64,000 nt of DNA, taken from the NCBI GenBank assembly GCA_963777855.1, contig CAVZRW010000002.1:1-64000 (forward strand), read 5' to 3'. The stretch is from Prado023 sp963777855 (GTDB lineage Bacteria > Actinomycetota > Actinomycetes > S36-B12 > CAIYMF01). Below, piece by piece: positions 39,823-48,551 of the stretch. Position 1 is the stretch's first letter, and the number at the start of each line of letters is the position of its first letter. The translations under genes were made by a program, and so were the position numbers. The notes below the pieces were generated by a model. The model ran no database searches and was not told the DNA's origin. It worked only from the letters and a program-made list of their open reading frames with translations.

Positions 39823-41503
39823 CTACTCGAAGGCGACGGGCGCCGGCTCGCCGAGGGCCTCGGCCTCGCCCTGCTGGCGGGTGCGCAGCGGCACCTCCGG
39901 GATGAGGAACGCCACCACGAACGCGAGCGCCACGAACGGGATCGCCGTGAGGAACACGTCGTGCAGGGCCCGGACGAACGACTCGAGCACCGGGGCCTTG
40001 ACCTCCGGCGGCAGAGCCGCGATCGCCGCCACGTTGGACAGCGACCCGCCCACCTGGCTGCCCGCTGCCGGCGTGCCGGCGAAGGCCTCCGCGAGGTAGT
40101 GGGCCAGGCGGGTGCTGAGCACGGCCCCGAAGATCGCCGTGCCGAAGGCGCCGCCCATCGAGCGGAAGAAGGTGACCGACGAGGTCGCCACACCCAGGTC
40201 CTGGAACGCGACGTCGTTCTGCACGGCGGTGACCACCGTCTGCATCGTGAATCCCAGGCCGGCACCGAGCAGGAAGATGCTCAACGCGAAGGAACCGTAG
40301 GACGTGCCCACGGTCAGGCGGGTCAGCATCACCATGCTCAGCAGGGTGATGGCCGAGCCGATGATCGGGTAGACCTTGTACCGGCCGTACTTGGTGACCA
40401 GCTGCCCGGACCCGATCGACGTGATGAAGATGCCGACGACCATCGGAAGCAGGGCCAGGCCCGACTCGGTGGGCGTGTACCCCTTGACCACCTGCAGGTA
40501 GAACGGCAGGTAGATGATGCCGCCGAACATCGCCATGCCCATGATCGCGACGAAGATGACCGACCAGCGGAACACCTTCCCGCGGAACAGGCGCATGGGG
40601 ATGATCGGCTCCTCGGCGCGCAGCTCGATGAGGACGAACGCGACCGCCAGCAGCAGGCCGCCGATCGAGCAGGGCGAGGCTGGTCGGGTCGGTCCAGCCG
40701 TAGGTCCGGCCCGGCCCACGAGGTGTAGAGCAGCAGCGACGTGACCGAGGCGACGATCACGGCCGCGCCGGGTAGTCGATGCGGTGGTCGCGACGCACGA
40801 GCGGCATCTGCAGGGCGCGCGAGGTGACGAACAGGGCGGCCAGGCCGATCGGGATGTTGATGCCAGAAGATCCAGCGCCACCCGGGGCCGTCGGTGAACC
40901 AGCCGCCGAGCAGGGGCCCGGCGACGCTGGAGATCCCGAAGACGGCGCCGAAGTATGCCCTGGTACTTGCCGCGCTCACGCGGCGGGATGATGTCGCCGA
41001 TGATGGCCAGCGCCAGCGCCATCAGACCGCCGCCGCCGAGGCCCTGCATCGCGCGGCCGCCGATGAGCATCGACATGGAGCCTGCGACGCCGCCGGCCAC
41101 CAGCGAGCCGACGAGGAAGACGCACGATCGCCAGCTGGAACATCGGCCGGCGTCCGTAGAGGTCGGAGATCTTGCCCCACAGCGGGGTGGAGGCCGTGGA
41201 GGTCAGCAGGTACGCGGTGACCACCCAGGACAGGTGCTCGAGGCCGCCGAGATCGGAGACGATGCTGGGCAGCGCGGTGCCGACGATGCTCTGGTCGAGC
41301 GCGGCGAGGAACATGCCGGCCATCAGGCCGATCATCACCTGGATGATCTCGCGGTGGGTCAGGTAGGACGGTCCGTCGGCCGGTGCCGCGGGGCCTGTGT
41401 CGGACCCTGCGGCGGACGCGGGTGCCGGGGTGGCGGTCTCACCCGCCGCGGGCGCGGCCGGACCCCTGCCGAGGGTGTCGGTGTCGTTCGGTTCGGGATT
41501 CAC
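39823..41503 (-). pseudogene. MFS drug/proton antiporter, DHA2 (EmrB/QacA) type, multiply frameshifted
   Basis: A 14-helix multidrug exporter. The N-terminal frame (GTG 41501-41503) has the helix GLMAGMFLAALDQSIVGTAL and motif A GKISDLYGRRPMF. The frame then breaks near 41125, 40958, 40866, 40775 and 40680, with family segments alternating among three frames (IGDIIPPRERGKYQG; YFGAVFGISSVAGPLLGGWF; VIVASVTSLLLYTSW). From about 40660 to the stop at 39823 the frame is intact (MRLFRGKVFRWSVIFVAIMG and later helices). The GTG overlaps the MarR stop, so it is the partner of that regulator. Five indels within 500 bp could be decay or local sequence error. Confidence 0.8.
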
Positions 41504-41955
41504 TTGCTCTCCTTGATGTCGGCCAGGTTCGCGGCCAGCTTCTGCAGCAGTCGGATCAGCTCGGCGCGCTCGGCCTCACTGAACGAGGCCGTCGCCGCCT
41601 GCAGGGTCTGTCGGTTGCGGGTGAGGTGGGCGGCCAGGTACTCCTGGCCGGCGGGGGCGATGTCCAGGACCATGGCCCGGCCGTCCTGCGGATCACGGGT
41701 GGCCTCGACCAGGCCGTCGTCGATCAGGGCCCGCACGTGGCGGCTCACGGTGGAGGCGTCGAGGCCGATCGCCTCCGCGAGCTGGCCCTGGCGGGTCGGG
41801 CCGGCGGTGGCCAGGTGGTGCAGGAGCGGGAACGAACCCGGGTCGACGCCGACCGAGGCGCCCTGGAATCCCCGCTTGACCGCGACGAACGCGACGAGCA
41901 GCTCGTCCTCGGTGCACTCCGGCCGCCAGACCCGCTCAGGAACAGTTGCATGCAT
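41500..41955 (-). CDS. MarR family transcriptional regulator
   Basis: A 151-aa winged-helix repressor of the MarR family. The recognition helix region GLDASTVSRHVRALIDDGLV and the wing EATRDPQDGRAMVLDIAPAG are visible, flanked by dimerisation helices. The ATG at 41953-41955 lies inside the left arm of a perfect inverted repeat. The stop overlaps the MFS start (GTGA). It most likely represses its own transcription and that of the exporter, and is released by an unknown ligand. Confidence 0.93.
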   Translation of the reverse strand: MHATVPERVWRPECTEDELLVAFVAVKRGFQGASVGVDPGSFPLLHHLATAGPTRQGQLAEAIGLDASTVSRHVRALIDDGLVEATRDPQDGRAMVLDIAPAGQEYLAAHLTRNRQTLQAATASFSEAERAELIRLLQKLAANLADIKESK

Positions 41956-41982
41956 CCCGCAAGTAGATCACGGATGCATGCA
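41947..41982. promoter_or_regulatory. Palindromic operator of the MarR-MFS unit
   Basis: Two perfect 11-bp arms, TGCATGCATCC (41947-41957) and GGATGCATGCA (41972-41982), lie 14 bp apart. The left arm includes the MarR start codon. Position and symmetry fit MarR autoregulation. Binding is inferred. Confidence 0.75.
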
Positions 41983-42168
41983 CCACGCAACCAACTCCGC
42001 GCCACGAGGTCTCCCGCTCCCCCGCACATCCCCATCGCCCGGCCCGGCCCCCTCGACCAGGAATCTCCGCTTCCTAGCCGACTCTCCCCGTTCTTCCGGG
42101 AGATTCGGCGACTCTCGGGAGAGTCTGCGGTGGCGGTGGCGGGGGTGGGTCTGGGCGGAGGGGTGCGG

Positions 42169-43056
42169 CTACTGCGTGGCGGCGAGCAGGGCGTGGCGGT
42201 CGTCGGTGACGTGGAGGAAGCGGCCCGACAGCGCGTCGAACCGACCACTGGCGAGGTCGCGCACGAGCGCTGTGACCGCGCCGATCGGTGCGTACGCCGA
42301 GTCCGGGAACTGCCCCATCTCCGGGCGATGTGCGAGCAGCTCCTCGGGCCACTGGGTCATGTCGGTGCGCACCATTCCCGGGCTGACCGCGAAGACGCTG
42401 ACCCCGGTACCCGCCAGCTCCTGGGCCAGCGAGCTCACGAGGTGGATCACGGCCGCCTTGCTGGCCCCGTAGGCCGAGAGGTGGCCCGCAGGGCGGATGC
42501 CGAGCGACGAGGCCACCACGATCGCGCGGCCGCTGCCCCGGGCGACCATCGCCGGCAGGGTCGCGCGCAGGGTCAGGTAGGCACCGGTGACGTTCACCGC
42601 CAGCACGCGTGCCCACGCCTGCGGGTCGGTCTGCCACGTGGGACCCGCGGCGGCCAGCACGCCGGCGTTGGCGACCACGAGGTCCGGGGCGTGCCAGCGA
42701 CGGGTGAGGGCCACCACCGCTGCGTCGAGCTGCGCCTGCTCGGTCACGTCCGCGACCAGCGGCTGGACCGGCAGGGACGGCGCCCCCGTGGGGACCTCGG
42801 CTGCCCCCGCGGGCGCCGGCCCCTGGCGCGAGCCGGGCGCGTGCCCGAGACCGCGCAGGCTCAGCGCGTCGCGGGCGAGGGCACCGACCGCCCAGCCCTC
42901 GGCGAGGAGATCCTCCACGAGCGCGCGGCCGATCCCGCGGCTGGCGCCGGTGACCAGCGCCACGCGGCCCGGCTGGTCCGTCGCGGGCCCCGCGCGTTCC
43001 TGCGCCGGGAGGTGGCCGGCCGCCCCGGCATCAGCAGACCCTGCGGGGGTGGTCAC
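42169..43056 (-). CDS. Short-chain dehydrogenase/reductase
   Basis: An SDR-family oxidoreductase of 295 aa from the GTG at 43054-43056. NAD(P)-binding motif VTGASRGIGRAL, NAG motif VVANAGVLAAAG, and catalytic Ser (VVASSLGI) with YGASK (Tyr, Lys). A proline/glycine-rich insertion (about residues 62-92) follows the first beta-alpha unit. The substrate is unknown. The start overlaps the stop of the upstream HicB/DinB-like gene. Downstream, to the MarR start, is about 190 bp of spacer with the hairpin GACTCTC/GAGAGTC near 42115, which may terminate this unit. Confidence 0.9.
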   Translation of the reverse strand: MTTPAGSADAGAAGHLPAQERAGPATDQPGRVALVTGASRGIGRALVEDLLAEGWAVGALARDALSLRGLGHAPGSRQGPAPAGAAEVPTGAPSLPVQPLVADVTEQAQLDAAVVALTRRWHAPDLVVANAGVLAAAGPTWQTDPQAWARVLAVNVTGAYLTLRATLPAMVARGSGRAIVVASSLGIRPAGHLSAYGASKAAVIHLVSSLAQELAGTGVSVFAVSPGMVRTDMTQWPEELLAHRPEMGQFPDSAYAPIGAVTALVRDLASGRFDALSGRFLHVTDDRHALLAATQ

Positions 43057-43697
43057 GACCTGTCCTGCATCTCCCACGCGTGGTCGAGCACGTGCCACGC
43101 GACCCGGCGGGCGGCGTACGCGACCGACCACGTCGCCGCACCGCGCGGCGTCGGCAGCGCACTGCCCGCCACGATCCGCTCGATGATCGCCGACCGCAGC
43201 GCCTGCACCCCCGCGGGATCGGAGGCCGCGGGCTGGGCGATCCGCACACCCAGCTTCCGGGCGTAGGCCGCCTCGGCCCCCAGCACGTGCTCGACCATCG
43301 CGTCGCGGTCACGACCGCCGCCCCGGGGGCCCTTGGCCAGCTCCAGGGGCGTGACGGAGACGACCTCGTCGAAGTGGGCCCAGGCGGCGCGCACCAGCCG
43401 CGCCGCGCGTTCGGCTGCCGACGCCGGCATGGGGTCGACCTCGTCGGACGCGGCCAGGTCCGGCGCGCCGAACTCGGTCGTCGCCGTCCCGGGCCGCTCC
43501 TCGGCCACGAGCAGCGGCGCACCCACCGGCACGTCGCCCCCCGCCGTCCCGACGGCCTCGCGGTACCGCTCGGCGTAGTCGGCCAGGGCGAGGAGGGCAT
43601 CGTCCGGCGTACGACCGGACCGGGCCCAGCCGGGCCAGTCGAGGGCCGAGGCGAAGCTGCGACGTTCAGTGGACTCGACCAGGACGCGTACCTGCAT
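43053..43697 (-). CDS. HicB-like N-terminal plus DinB-like C-terminal protein
   Basis: 214 aa, not confidently named. Residues 1-50 (VRVLVESTERRSFASALDWP, GRTPDDALLALADYAERY) resemble the partial RNase H fold of HicB antitoxins. The C-terminal half, with DAMVEHVLGAEAAYARKLG and VAYAARRVAWHVLDHAWEMQDRS, looks like a DinB/mycothiol-type four-helix domain with His metal ligands. No HicA toxin is adjacent. It overlaps the SDR gene by 4 bp and is divergent from the iron permease. Confidence 0.7.
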   Translation of the reverse strand: MQVRVLVESTERRSFASALDWPGWARSGRTPDDALLALADYAERYREAVGTAGGDVPVGAPLLVAEERPGTATTEFGAPDLAASDEVDPMPASAAERAARLVRAAWAHFDEVVSVTPLELAKGPRGGGRDRDAMVEHVLGAEAAYARKLGVRIAQPAASDPAGVQALRSAIIERIVAGSALPTPRGAATWSVAYAARRVAWHVLDHAWEMQDRS

Positions 43698-43743
43698 GGC
43701 GGCATGGTGGCACGCGACCGACGGCCGGAGGTGATTTCGACTT

Positions 43744-43776
43744 CCTTAGGCGACCCTAAGTTAGTGTTGCCTAACC
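43744..43776 (+). promoter_or_regulatory. Iron-box-like (IdeR/DtxR) palindromes upstream of the FTR1 gene
   Basis: TTAGG (43746-43750) and CCTAA (43755-43759) form one inverted repeat, and GTTAG with CCTAAC (43760-43775) a second, overlapping arrangement. This matches the half-sites of the IdeR/DmdR consensus (TTAGGTTAGSCTAACCTAA). It lies about 60-90 bp before the permease start. Iron repression is inferred. Confidence 0.65.
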
Positions 43777-43835
43777 AATCCCGGAGACGGTGTCGACCTG
43801 CACGGCGGCCCGCTCCCACCCCTGGAGGAGAACAC

Positions 43836-44684
43836 GTGCTCGCCGCCTACCTGATCGGGCTTCGCGAAGGGCTGGAGGCCGCCCTGGTCGTCAGCATCCT
43901 CGTCGCCTACCTCGTCAAGACCGACCGCCGCGAGGCCCTGCGCTGGGTGGGGGTCGGGGTCGCCGCGGCACTCGTGGCCTCCGTCGCCTTCGCGCTGATG
44001 CTCAACGCCGCCAGCGAGGAGTTCACCGAGGCCGGGGAGGAGCTGTTCGCCGGGATCATGTCGCTGGTGGCGGTCGCACTGGTCACCTGGATGATCTTCT
44101 GGATGAAGTCGGCCTCGCGCACAATCGCCTCCGAGCTGCGCGACCAGCTCGACCGTGCAGTCGGGATCGGGGTGGGGGCCATCATCGCGATGGCGTTCGT
44201 CGCGGTGGCCCGCGAGGGCCTGGAGACCGCCCTGTTCTACTTCTCGCTTGCCAAGTCCACCGACGGCAGCGCGGCGGCCTCGCTGATCGGGCTCACCCTG
44301 GGACTGGCCACCTCGGCCCTGGCCGGGTGGCTGCTCTACCGCGGAGCGATCCGGATCAACCTGTCGACGTTCTTCCGCTACTCGGGGCTGCTGCTGATCA
44401 TCGTGGCTGCGGGCGTGCTGGCCTACGGCGTGCACGAGCTGCAGGAGGTCGGCGTGCTGCCGGGCGAGGACAACCTGGCCTTCGACGTCACCGCGGCGAT
44501 CCCCCCGGACTCCTGGTACGGCACCGTCCTGCGCGGGATCTTCAACTTCCGCCCCGCGCCCAGCGTGCTGGAGGTCGTGGTGTGGGTGGCCTACGTGGCC
44601 ATCACCACGTGGCTGTTCCTGCGCCCGGCGCGCAGCGCCGCCGTGGCGCCGAACCCGAAGCGGGTCGAGGCCCCGACGGCCTGA
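43836..44684 (+). CDS. efeU: FTR1-family high-affinity iron permease (EfeU-like)
   Basis: A seven-helix membrane permease of the FTR1/Fip1/EfeU family (282 aa). The two REGLE iron motifs are present: GLREGLEAALVVSILVAYL near the N-terminus and AREGLETALFYFSL near residue 130. The GTG start at 43836 follows a strong GGAGGAG. EfeO and EfeB partners are not in this window, so it is a lone permease here. An iron-box-like site upstream suggests induction by iron limitation. It is convergent with pheT, with a shared hairpin. Confidence 0.9.
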   Translation: MLAAYLIGLREGLEAALVVSILVAYLVKTDRREALRWVGVGVAAALVASVAFALMLNAASEEFTEAGEELFAGIMSLVAVALVTWMIFWMKSASRTIASELRDQLDRAVGIGVGAIIAMAFVAVAREGLETALFYFSLAKSTDGSAAASLIGLTLGLATSALAGWLLYRGAIRINLSTFFRYSGLLLIIVAAGVLAYGVHELQEVGVLPGEDNLAFDVTAAIPPDSWYGTVLRGIFNFRPAPSVLEVVVWVAYVAITTWLFLRPARSAAVAPNPKRVEAPTA

Positions 44685-44703
44685 CCTACGCCGACCCGCG
44701 CAA

Positions 44704-44746
44704 CCGGCGCGGTGCTGTGGGGCTCAGCCCCGCAGCACCGCGCCGG
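44704..44746. terminator. Long perfect hairpin at the ends of efeU and pheT
   Basis: Fourteen-base arms CCGGCGCGGTGCTG (44704-44717) and CAGCACCGCGCCGG (44733-44746) enclose a second stem GGGGC/GCCCC. It is 20 bp after the efeU stop, and its right side encodes the last residues and stop of pheT. There is no U-tract. A bidirectional terminator or transcript-end-protecting role is likely. Confidence 0.75.
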
Positions 44747-47255
44747 TCTGCTTCTCGGCCTCGGCCAGGGCGGACTGCCGGGCGCCGGCGACCTCCGCGG
44801 CCGAGAGGGTGTGGTCCGCCGCGCGCAGCCGCAGCGCGAAGGCCAGCGACTTGCGACCCTCGCCCACCTGCTCGCCGGTGTAGGTGTCGAACAGCCGCAC
44901 GCTCTCGAGCAGCTCACCGGCACCGGACACGAGCGCCCGCCGCACGGCCTCGGCGGGCACGTCGGCGCCCACCACGACCGCCACGTCCTCCTTCGCCACG
45001 GGCATCGTCGAGAAGTCCGGCGCGGGGGCCGTCGGCGGCACGTGGGCCAGCAGTGCGTCGAGGTCCACCTCGAGGGCCACGGTCCGCTCGGGCAGGCCCA
45101 GGGCGCCCACCACGCGAGGGTGCAGCTCGCCGGCATGGCCGATCACCTCGCCGGCGACGCTGATCGCCGCACATCGACCGGGGTGCCAGGGCGCCTGCAC
45201 GGCCGCCGCCACCTCGACCGGCACCCCGAGCTCGTCGGCCAGGTCGCGCACGATGCCCACGGCGTCGGACCACTCGGCCCGACGGCCCCGGCCCCACCAT
45301 CCGGCGCGGTCACGCTCGCCGGCCAGAACGGCAGCGGCGTGCCGCGGCTGCGCGGGCAGCAGCGCCTCGAGCTCGGCGACCTCGTCGGCCGACGGCCGCC
45401 CGGCGACCGCTGGCCGCGGGGGCGCCACCGAGGTGCCGATGCCCTGACCGCGGAACACCAGGCCCACCTCGAAGAGGGCCGCCTCAGCCGCCCCGCGGCC
45501 GAGGTTGCGCCGGGTGGCGGCCAGCAGCGCCGGCAGCAGCGTCGTGCGCAGGTACGGGGCCTCGTCCGACAACGGGTTGGCCAGCGCGACCAGCGCCGAG
45601 CGCGGGTCGTCGGCGGCGATCCCGAGGGCATCGAGCTCAGCGCGGCCCAGGAACGGGTAGCTGAGCACCTCGACGAGCCCGGCGCCGGCAAGGGTGCGAC
45701 CCACCCGGCGGCGCAGGCGCTGGTCGGCGGTCAGGCCGTACCCGGCGCGCGCACGGGGCAGCGTGGACGGAAGCGCGTCGTACCCCTCGAGCCGGACGAC
45801 CTCCTCGACGAGGTCCGCAGGCTCGGTGAGGTCCGGGCGCCACGACGGCGGGGTGACCACGAGCGTCTCAGCCCCAGCCTGCCCCTCGACAGCCACCTGC
45901 GCGCCCACGGCCTCCAGTCGCTCCACGCAGCGCTGCGCCGGGATGGCCATGCCGGACAGCCGGGCGGGCAGGTCCGCCGGCATGGTCACGGGGACCGCCG
46001 CGGGGACCGCATCCACGCGGGTGGTCCCCACGTAGCGGGCGCCGCCGAGCTCGATGAGCAGTGCCGCAGCACGCGCCGATGCGATCGCCGGGAGCTGCGG
46101 GTCGACCCCGCGCTCGAAGCGCCGGGAGGCCTCGGAGGACAGCTTGTGACGGCGCGAGTCCCGGGCCATGGCGATCGCATCGAAGTGCACCGCCTCGATC
46201 GCGACGGAGTGCGACGTGTCGTCGATCTCGGAGTGCAGCCCGCCCATGATCCCGGCCAGGGCCAGGGCCCGGGTCGGGTCGGCGATGACCACGTCCTGGG
46301 GGTCCAGGCTCCGGCGCACGTGGTCCAGGGTCTCGAGGGTCTCCCCCGGGGTCGCCCGGCGCACGGCGAGCGGACCGGCCAGCTTCGCCCGGTCGAAGGC
46401 GTGCAGGGGCTGGCCGAGCTCGAGCATCACGTAGTTGGTGACGTCCACGGCCAGCGAGACCGGGCGCATGCCGCAGGCGACCAGCGCCCGGCGCATCCAC
46501 TGCGGGCTCGGGGCCTGCGGGTCAAGGTCGGCCAGCGTGCGCAGGACGAACCGGTCGGCTGCACTCGCGTCCTCGATCGCGCACCCGTGGGCCGGCTCCC
46601 CCGAGGGGGGCGGCAGCAGGGCCTCGGGGTCGGCCAGGGCGGGGTCGTCGAAGGGCAGGCCGTAGGCGGTGGCTGCCTCCCGGGCGATGCCGCGGATGCT
46701 CAGGGCGTAGCCGCGGTCGGGGGTGACGGCGATGTCGAGCACCGCGTCACCCAGGCCGAGCACGTCGTAGCCCGACTCCCCCGGCTCCGCGGACCCGGCA
46801 GGCAGCACGATGATCCCCGCGTGGTCCTCACCGAGGCCGAGCTCGCGCTCGGAGGTGATCATCCCGTCGGAGATCCGCCCGTACGTCGAGCGCGTGGCGA
46901 TGGCGAAGCCGCCGGGCAGCACTGCCCCCGGCAGGGCCACGACGACGAGGTCGCCCTCGTCGAAGTTGCGGGCGCCGCAGATGACGCCGCGCTCGTCGGT
47001 GACGACCCCATCGACGGCCTCGCCGTGACCCGCGCCGACCTCGACGCGGCAGTACCGGATGGGCTTCTTGAACTCGGTCAGCTCCTCGATCGTGCGCACC
47101 CGTCCGACGACCAGCGGACCGGTCACCTCGGCGCCCAGCACATCGACGGTCTCGACCTCCAGGCCAGCGGCGACCAGGCGGTCGGCCACGTCGCGCCCGG
47201 TCTGGTCGGCGGGGATCGCGACGTAGCGACGGATCCAGCTCAGTGGTGCACGCAT
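44724..47255 (-). CDS. pheT: Phenylalanyl-tRNA synthetase beta subunit
   Basis: Beta chain of the (alpha-beta)2 PheRS, 843 aa. An EMAP/OB-type tRNA-binding domain is at about residues 40-155 (GPLVVGRVRTIEELTEFKK, ICGARNFDEGDLVVVALPG). The B3/B4 editing domain (about 215-380), B5 (about 410-480, DLPARLSGMAIPAQRCVERL) and the C-terminal ferredoxin-fold anticodon-binding domain (PDFSTMPVAKEDVAVVVGAD) follow. The ATG at 47253-47255 is 4 bp after the pheS stop. Confidence 0.97.
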   Translation of the reverse strand: MRAPLSWIRRYVAIPADQTGRDVADRLVAAGLEVETVDVLGAEVTGPLVVGRVRTIEELTEFKKPIRYCRVEVGAGHGEAVDGVVTDERGVICGARNFDEGDLVVVALPGAVLPGGFAIATRSTYGRISDGMITSERELGLGEDHAGIIVLPAGSAEPGESGYDVLGLGDAVLDIAVTPDRGYALSIRGIAREAATAYGLPFDDPALADPEALLPPPSGEPAHGCAIEDASAADRFVLRTLADLDPQAPSPQWMRRALVACGMRPVSLAVDVTNYVMLELGQPLHAFDRAKLAGPLAVRRATPGETLETLDHVRRSLDPQDVVIADPTRALALAGIMGGLHSEIDDTSHSVAIEAVHFDAIAMARDSRRHKLSSEASRRFERGVDPQLPAIASARAAALLIELGGARYVGTTRVDAVPAAVPVTMPADLPARLSGMAIPAQRCVERLEAVGAQVAVEGQAGAETLVVTPPSWRPDLTEPADLVEEVVRLEGYDALPSTLPRARAGYGLTADQRLRRRVGRTLAGAGLVEVLSYPFLGRAELDALGIAADDPRSALVALANPLSDEAPYLRTTLLPALLAATRRNLGRGAAEAALFEVGLVFRGQGIGTSVAPPRPAVAGRPSADEVAELEALLPAQPRHAAAVLAGERDRAGWWGRGRRAEWSDAVGIVRDLADELGVPVEVAAAVQAPWHPGRCAAISVAGEVIGHAGELHPRVVGALGLPERTVALEVDLDALLAHVPPTAPAPDFSTMPVAKEDVAVVVGADVPAEAVRRALVSGAGELLESVRLFDTYTGEQVGEGRKSLAFALRLRAADHTLSAAEVAGARQSALAEAEKQTGAVLRG

Positions 47256-47259
47256 CGCC

Positions 47260-48369
47260 TCAGACCTCCGTGCCGAATGCCGTGGTGAACCGGACGTCGC
47301 CCTCGACCATGTCGCGCATGTCGGTGACCCCGTGGCGGAACATCAGGGTCCGCTCGATGCCCATGCCGAACGCGAAGCCGGTGTAGCGCGCCGTGTCGAT
47401 CCCGCAGGCGGCCAGCACCCGCGGGTTGACCATGCCGCAGCCGCCCCACTCGATCCACCCCTCCGACGAGCACGTCCGGCACGGGTTGGCCGGGTCGCCG
47501 ACAGAGGCGCCGCGGCACACGAAGCACTGCAGGTCGACCTCGGCGCTGGGCTCGGTGAACGGGAAGTAGCTCGGGCGCAGGCGGGTGACCAGCCCGGCAC
47601 CGAACATCGCCGACGCGAAGTGGTCCAGCGTGCCCTTCAGGTCGGCCATCGTGATGCCCTCGTCCACCACGAGCCCCTCCACCTGGTGGAACACCGGGGT
47701 GTGCGTGGCGTCGAGCTCGTCGGTGCGGTAGACCCGGCCCGGGCACACCACGTAGATGGGCAGCGGCCGGGCGAGCATGGAGCGGACCTGCACCGGGGAG
47801 GTGTGCGTGCGCAGCACGACGCCGCCCTCGGGCGCGCCGACGAAGAAGGTGTCCTGCATCGTGCGGGCCGGGTGGTCCGGGGCGATGTTCAGCGCGTCGA
47901 AGTTGAACCACTCGGCCTCGACCTCGGGCCCCTCGGCGACCTCGTAGCCCATCGCGACGAACACGTCCTCGACCCGCTCCATGAGCGTGGTCAGCGGGTG
48001 GCGCGCGCCGCGCGGGCGCAGGTCGGTGGGCAACGTGACATCCACCGCCTCCTCGACGAGCACCCGCTCGTCGCGCTCCGCGGCCAGCACGACCTCGCGC
48101 GCCTCCAGGGCGGTGCGCACGGCCGCACGCGCCGCGCCGACGCGCTTGCCCGCCTCCGCCTTGGCGGCCGGGGGCAGCGCACCGATCTCCCGGTTGGCCA
48201 GCGCAAGGGGGGAGCGGTCCCCGGCGTGGTCGAGGCGCACCGCCTTGAGCGCGTCGAGGTCGGGGGCGGCTGCGATGGCGGCCAGGGCGGCCTCCCGTGC
48301 GGCGGCCACAGCCTCGTCGGACAGCGCGCTGACCTCGACGGGGTCGTAGGACTTGTTGGGGGCGGACAT
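47260..48369 (-). CDS. pheS: Phenylalanyl-tRNA synthetase alpha subunit
   Basis: Catalytic alpha chain of PheRS (369 aa). Start ATG 48367-48369 with GAAGAAGAGG. An N-terminal coiled coil (residues about 1-95) is followed by the class II core: ARHPLTTLMERVEDVFVAMG, motif 2 (RTDELDATHTPVFHQVEGLV) and motif 3 (GFAFGMGIERTLMFRHGVTD). It is co-transcribed with pheT. No pheST leader peptide or T-box is evident in the 180 bp upstream. Confidence 0.97.
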   Translation of the reverse strand: MSAPNKSYDPVEVSALSDEAVAAAREAALAAIAAAPDLDALKAVRLDHAGDRSPLALANREIGALPPAAKAEAGKRVGAARAAVRTALEAREVVLAAERDERVLVEEAVDVTLPTDLRPRGARHPLTTLMERVEDVFVAMGYEVAEGPEVEAEWFNFDALNIAPDHPARTMQDTFFVGAPEGGVVLRTHTSPVQVRSMLARPLPIYVVCPGRVYRTDELDATHTPVFHQVEGLVVDEGITMADLKGTLDHFASAMFGAGLVTRLRPSYFPFTEPSAEVDLQCFVCRGASVGDPANPCRTCSSEGWIEWGGCGMVNPRVLAACGIDTARYTGFAFGMGIERTLMFRHGVTDMRDMVEGDVRFTTAFGTEV

Positions 48370-48551
48370 GGCCTCTTCTTCCGCAGGTTCCGGGACAAAC
48401 GGGCGACTGGGCCCGGATTCTACCGGCGGGGCGCGCCACCCCACGCCCCCTCGATCCGGGCATCCGGGGCCCGGCGGCGCCATACTCCACCCGTCGTGAC
48501 GATGACCAGGCGGTGAACGGCAGGCGAACAGCGCACGAGAGGCGGGTGGCG

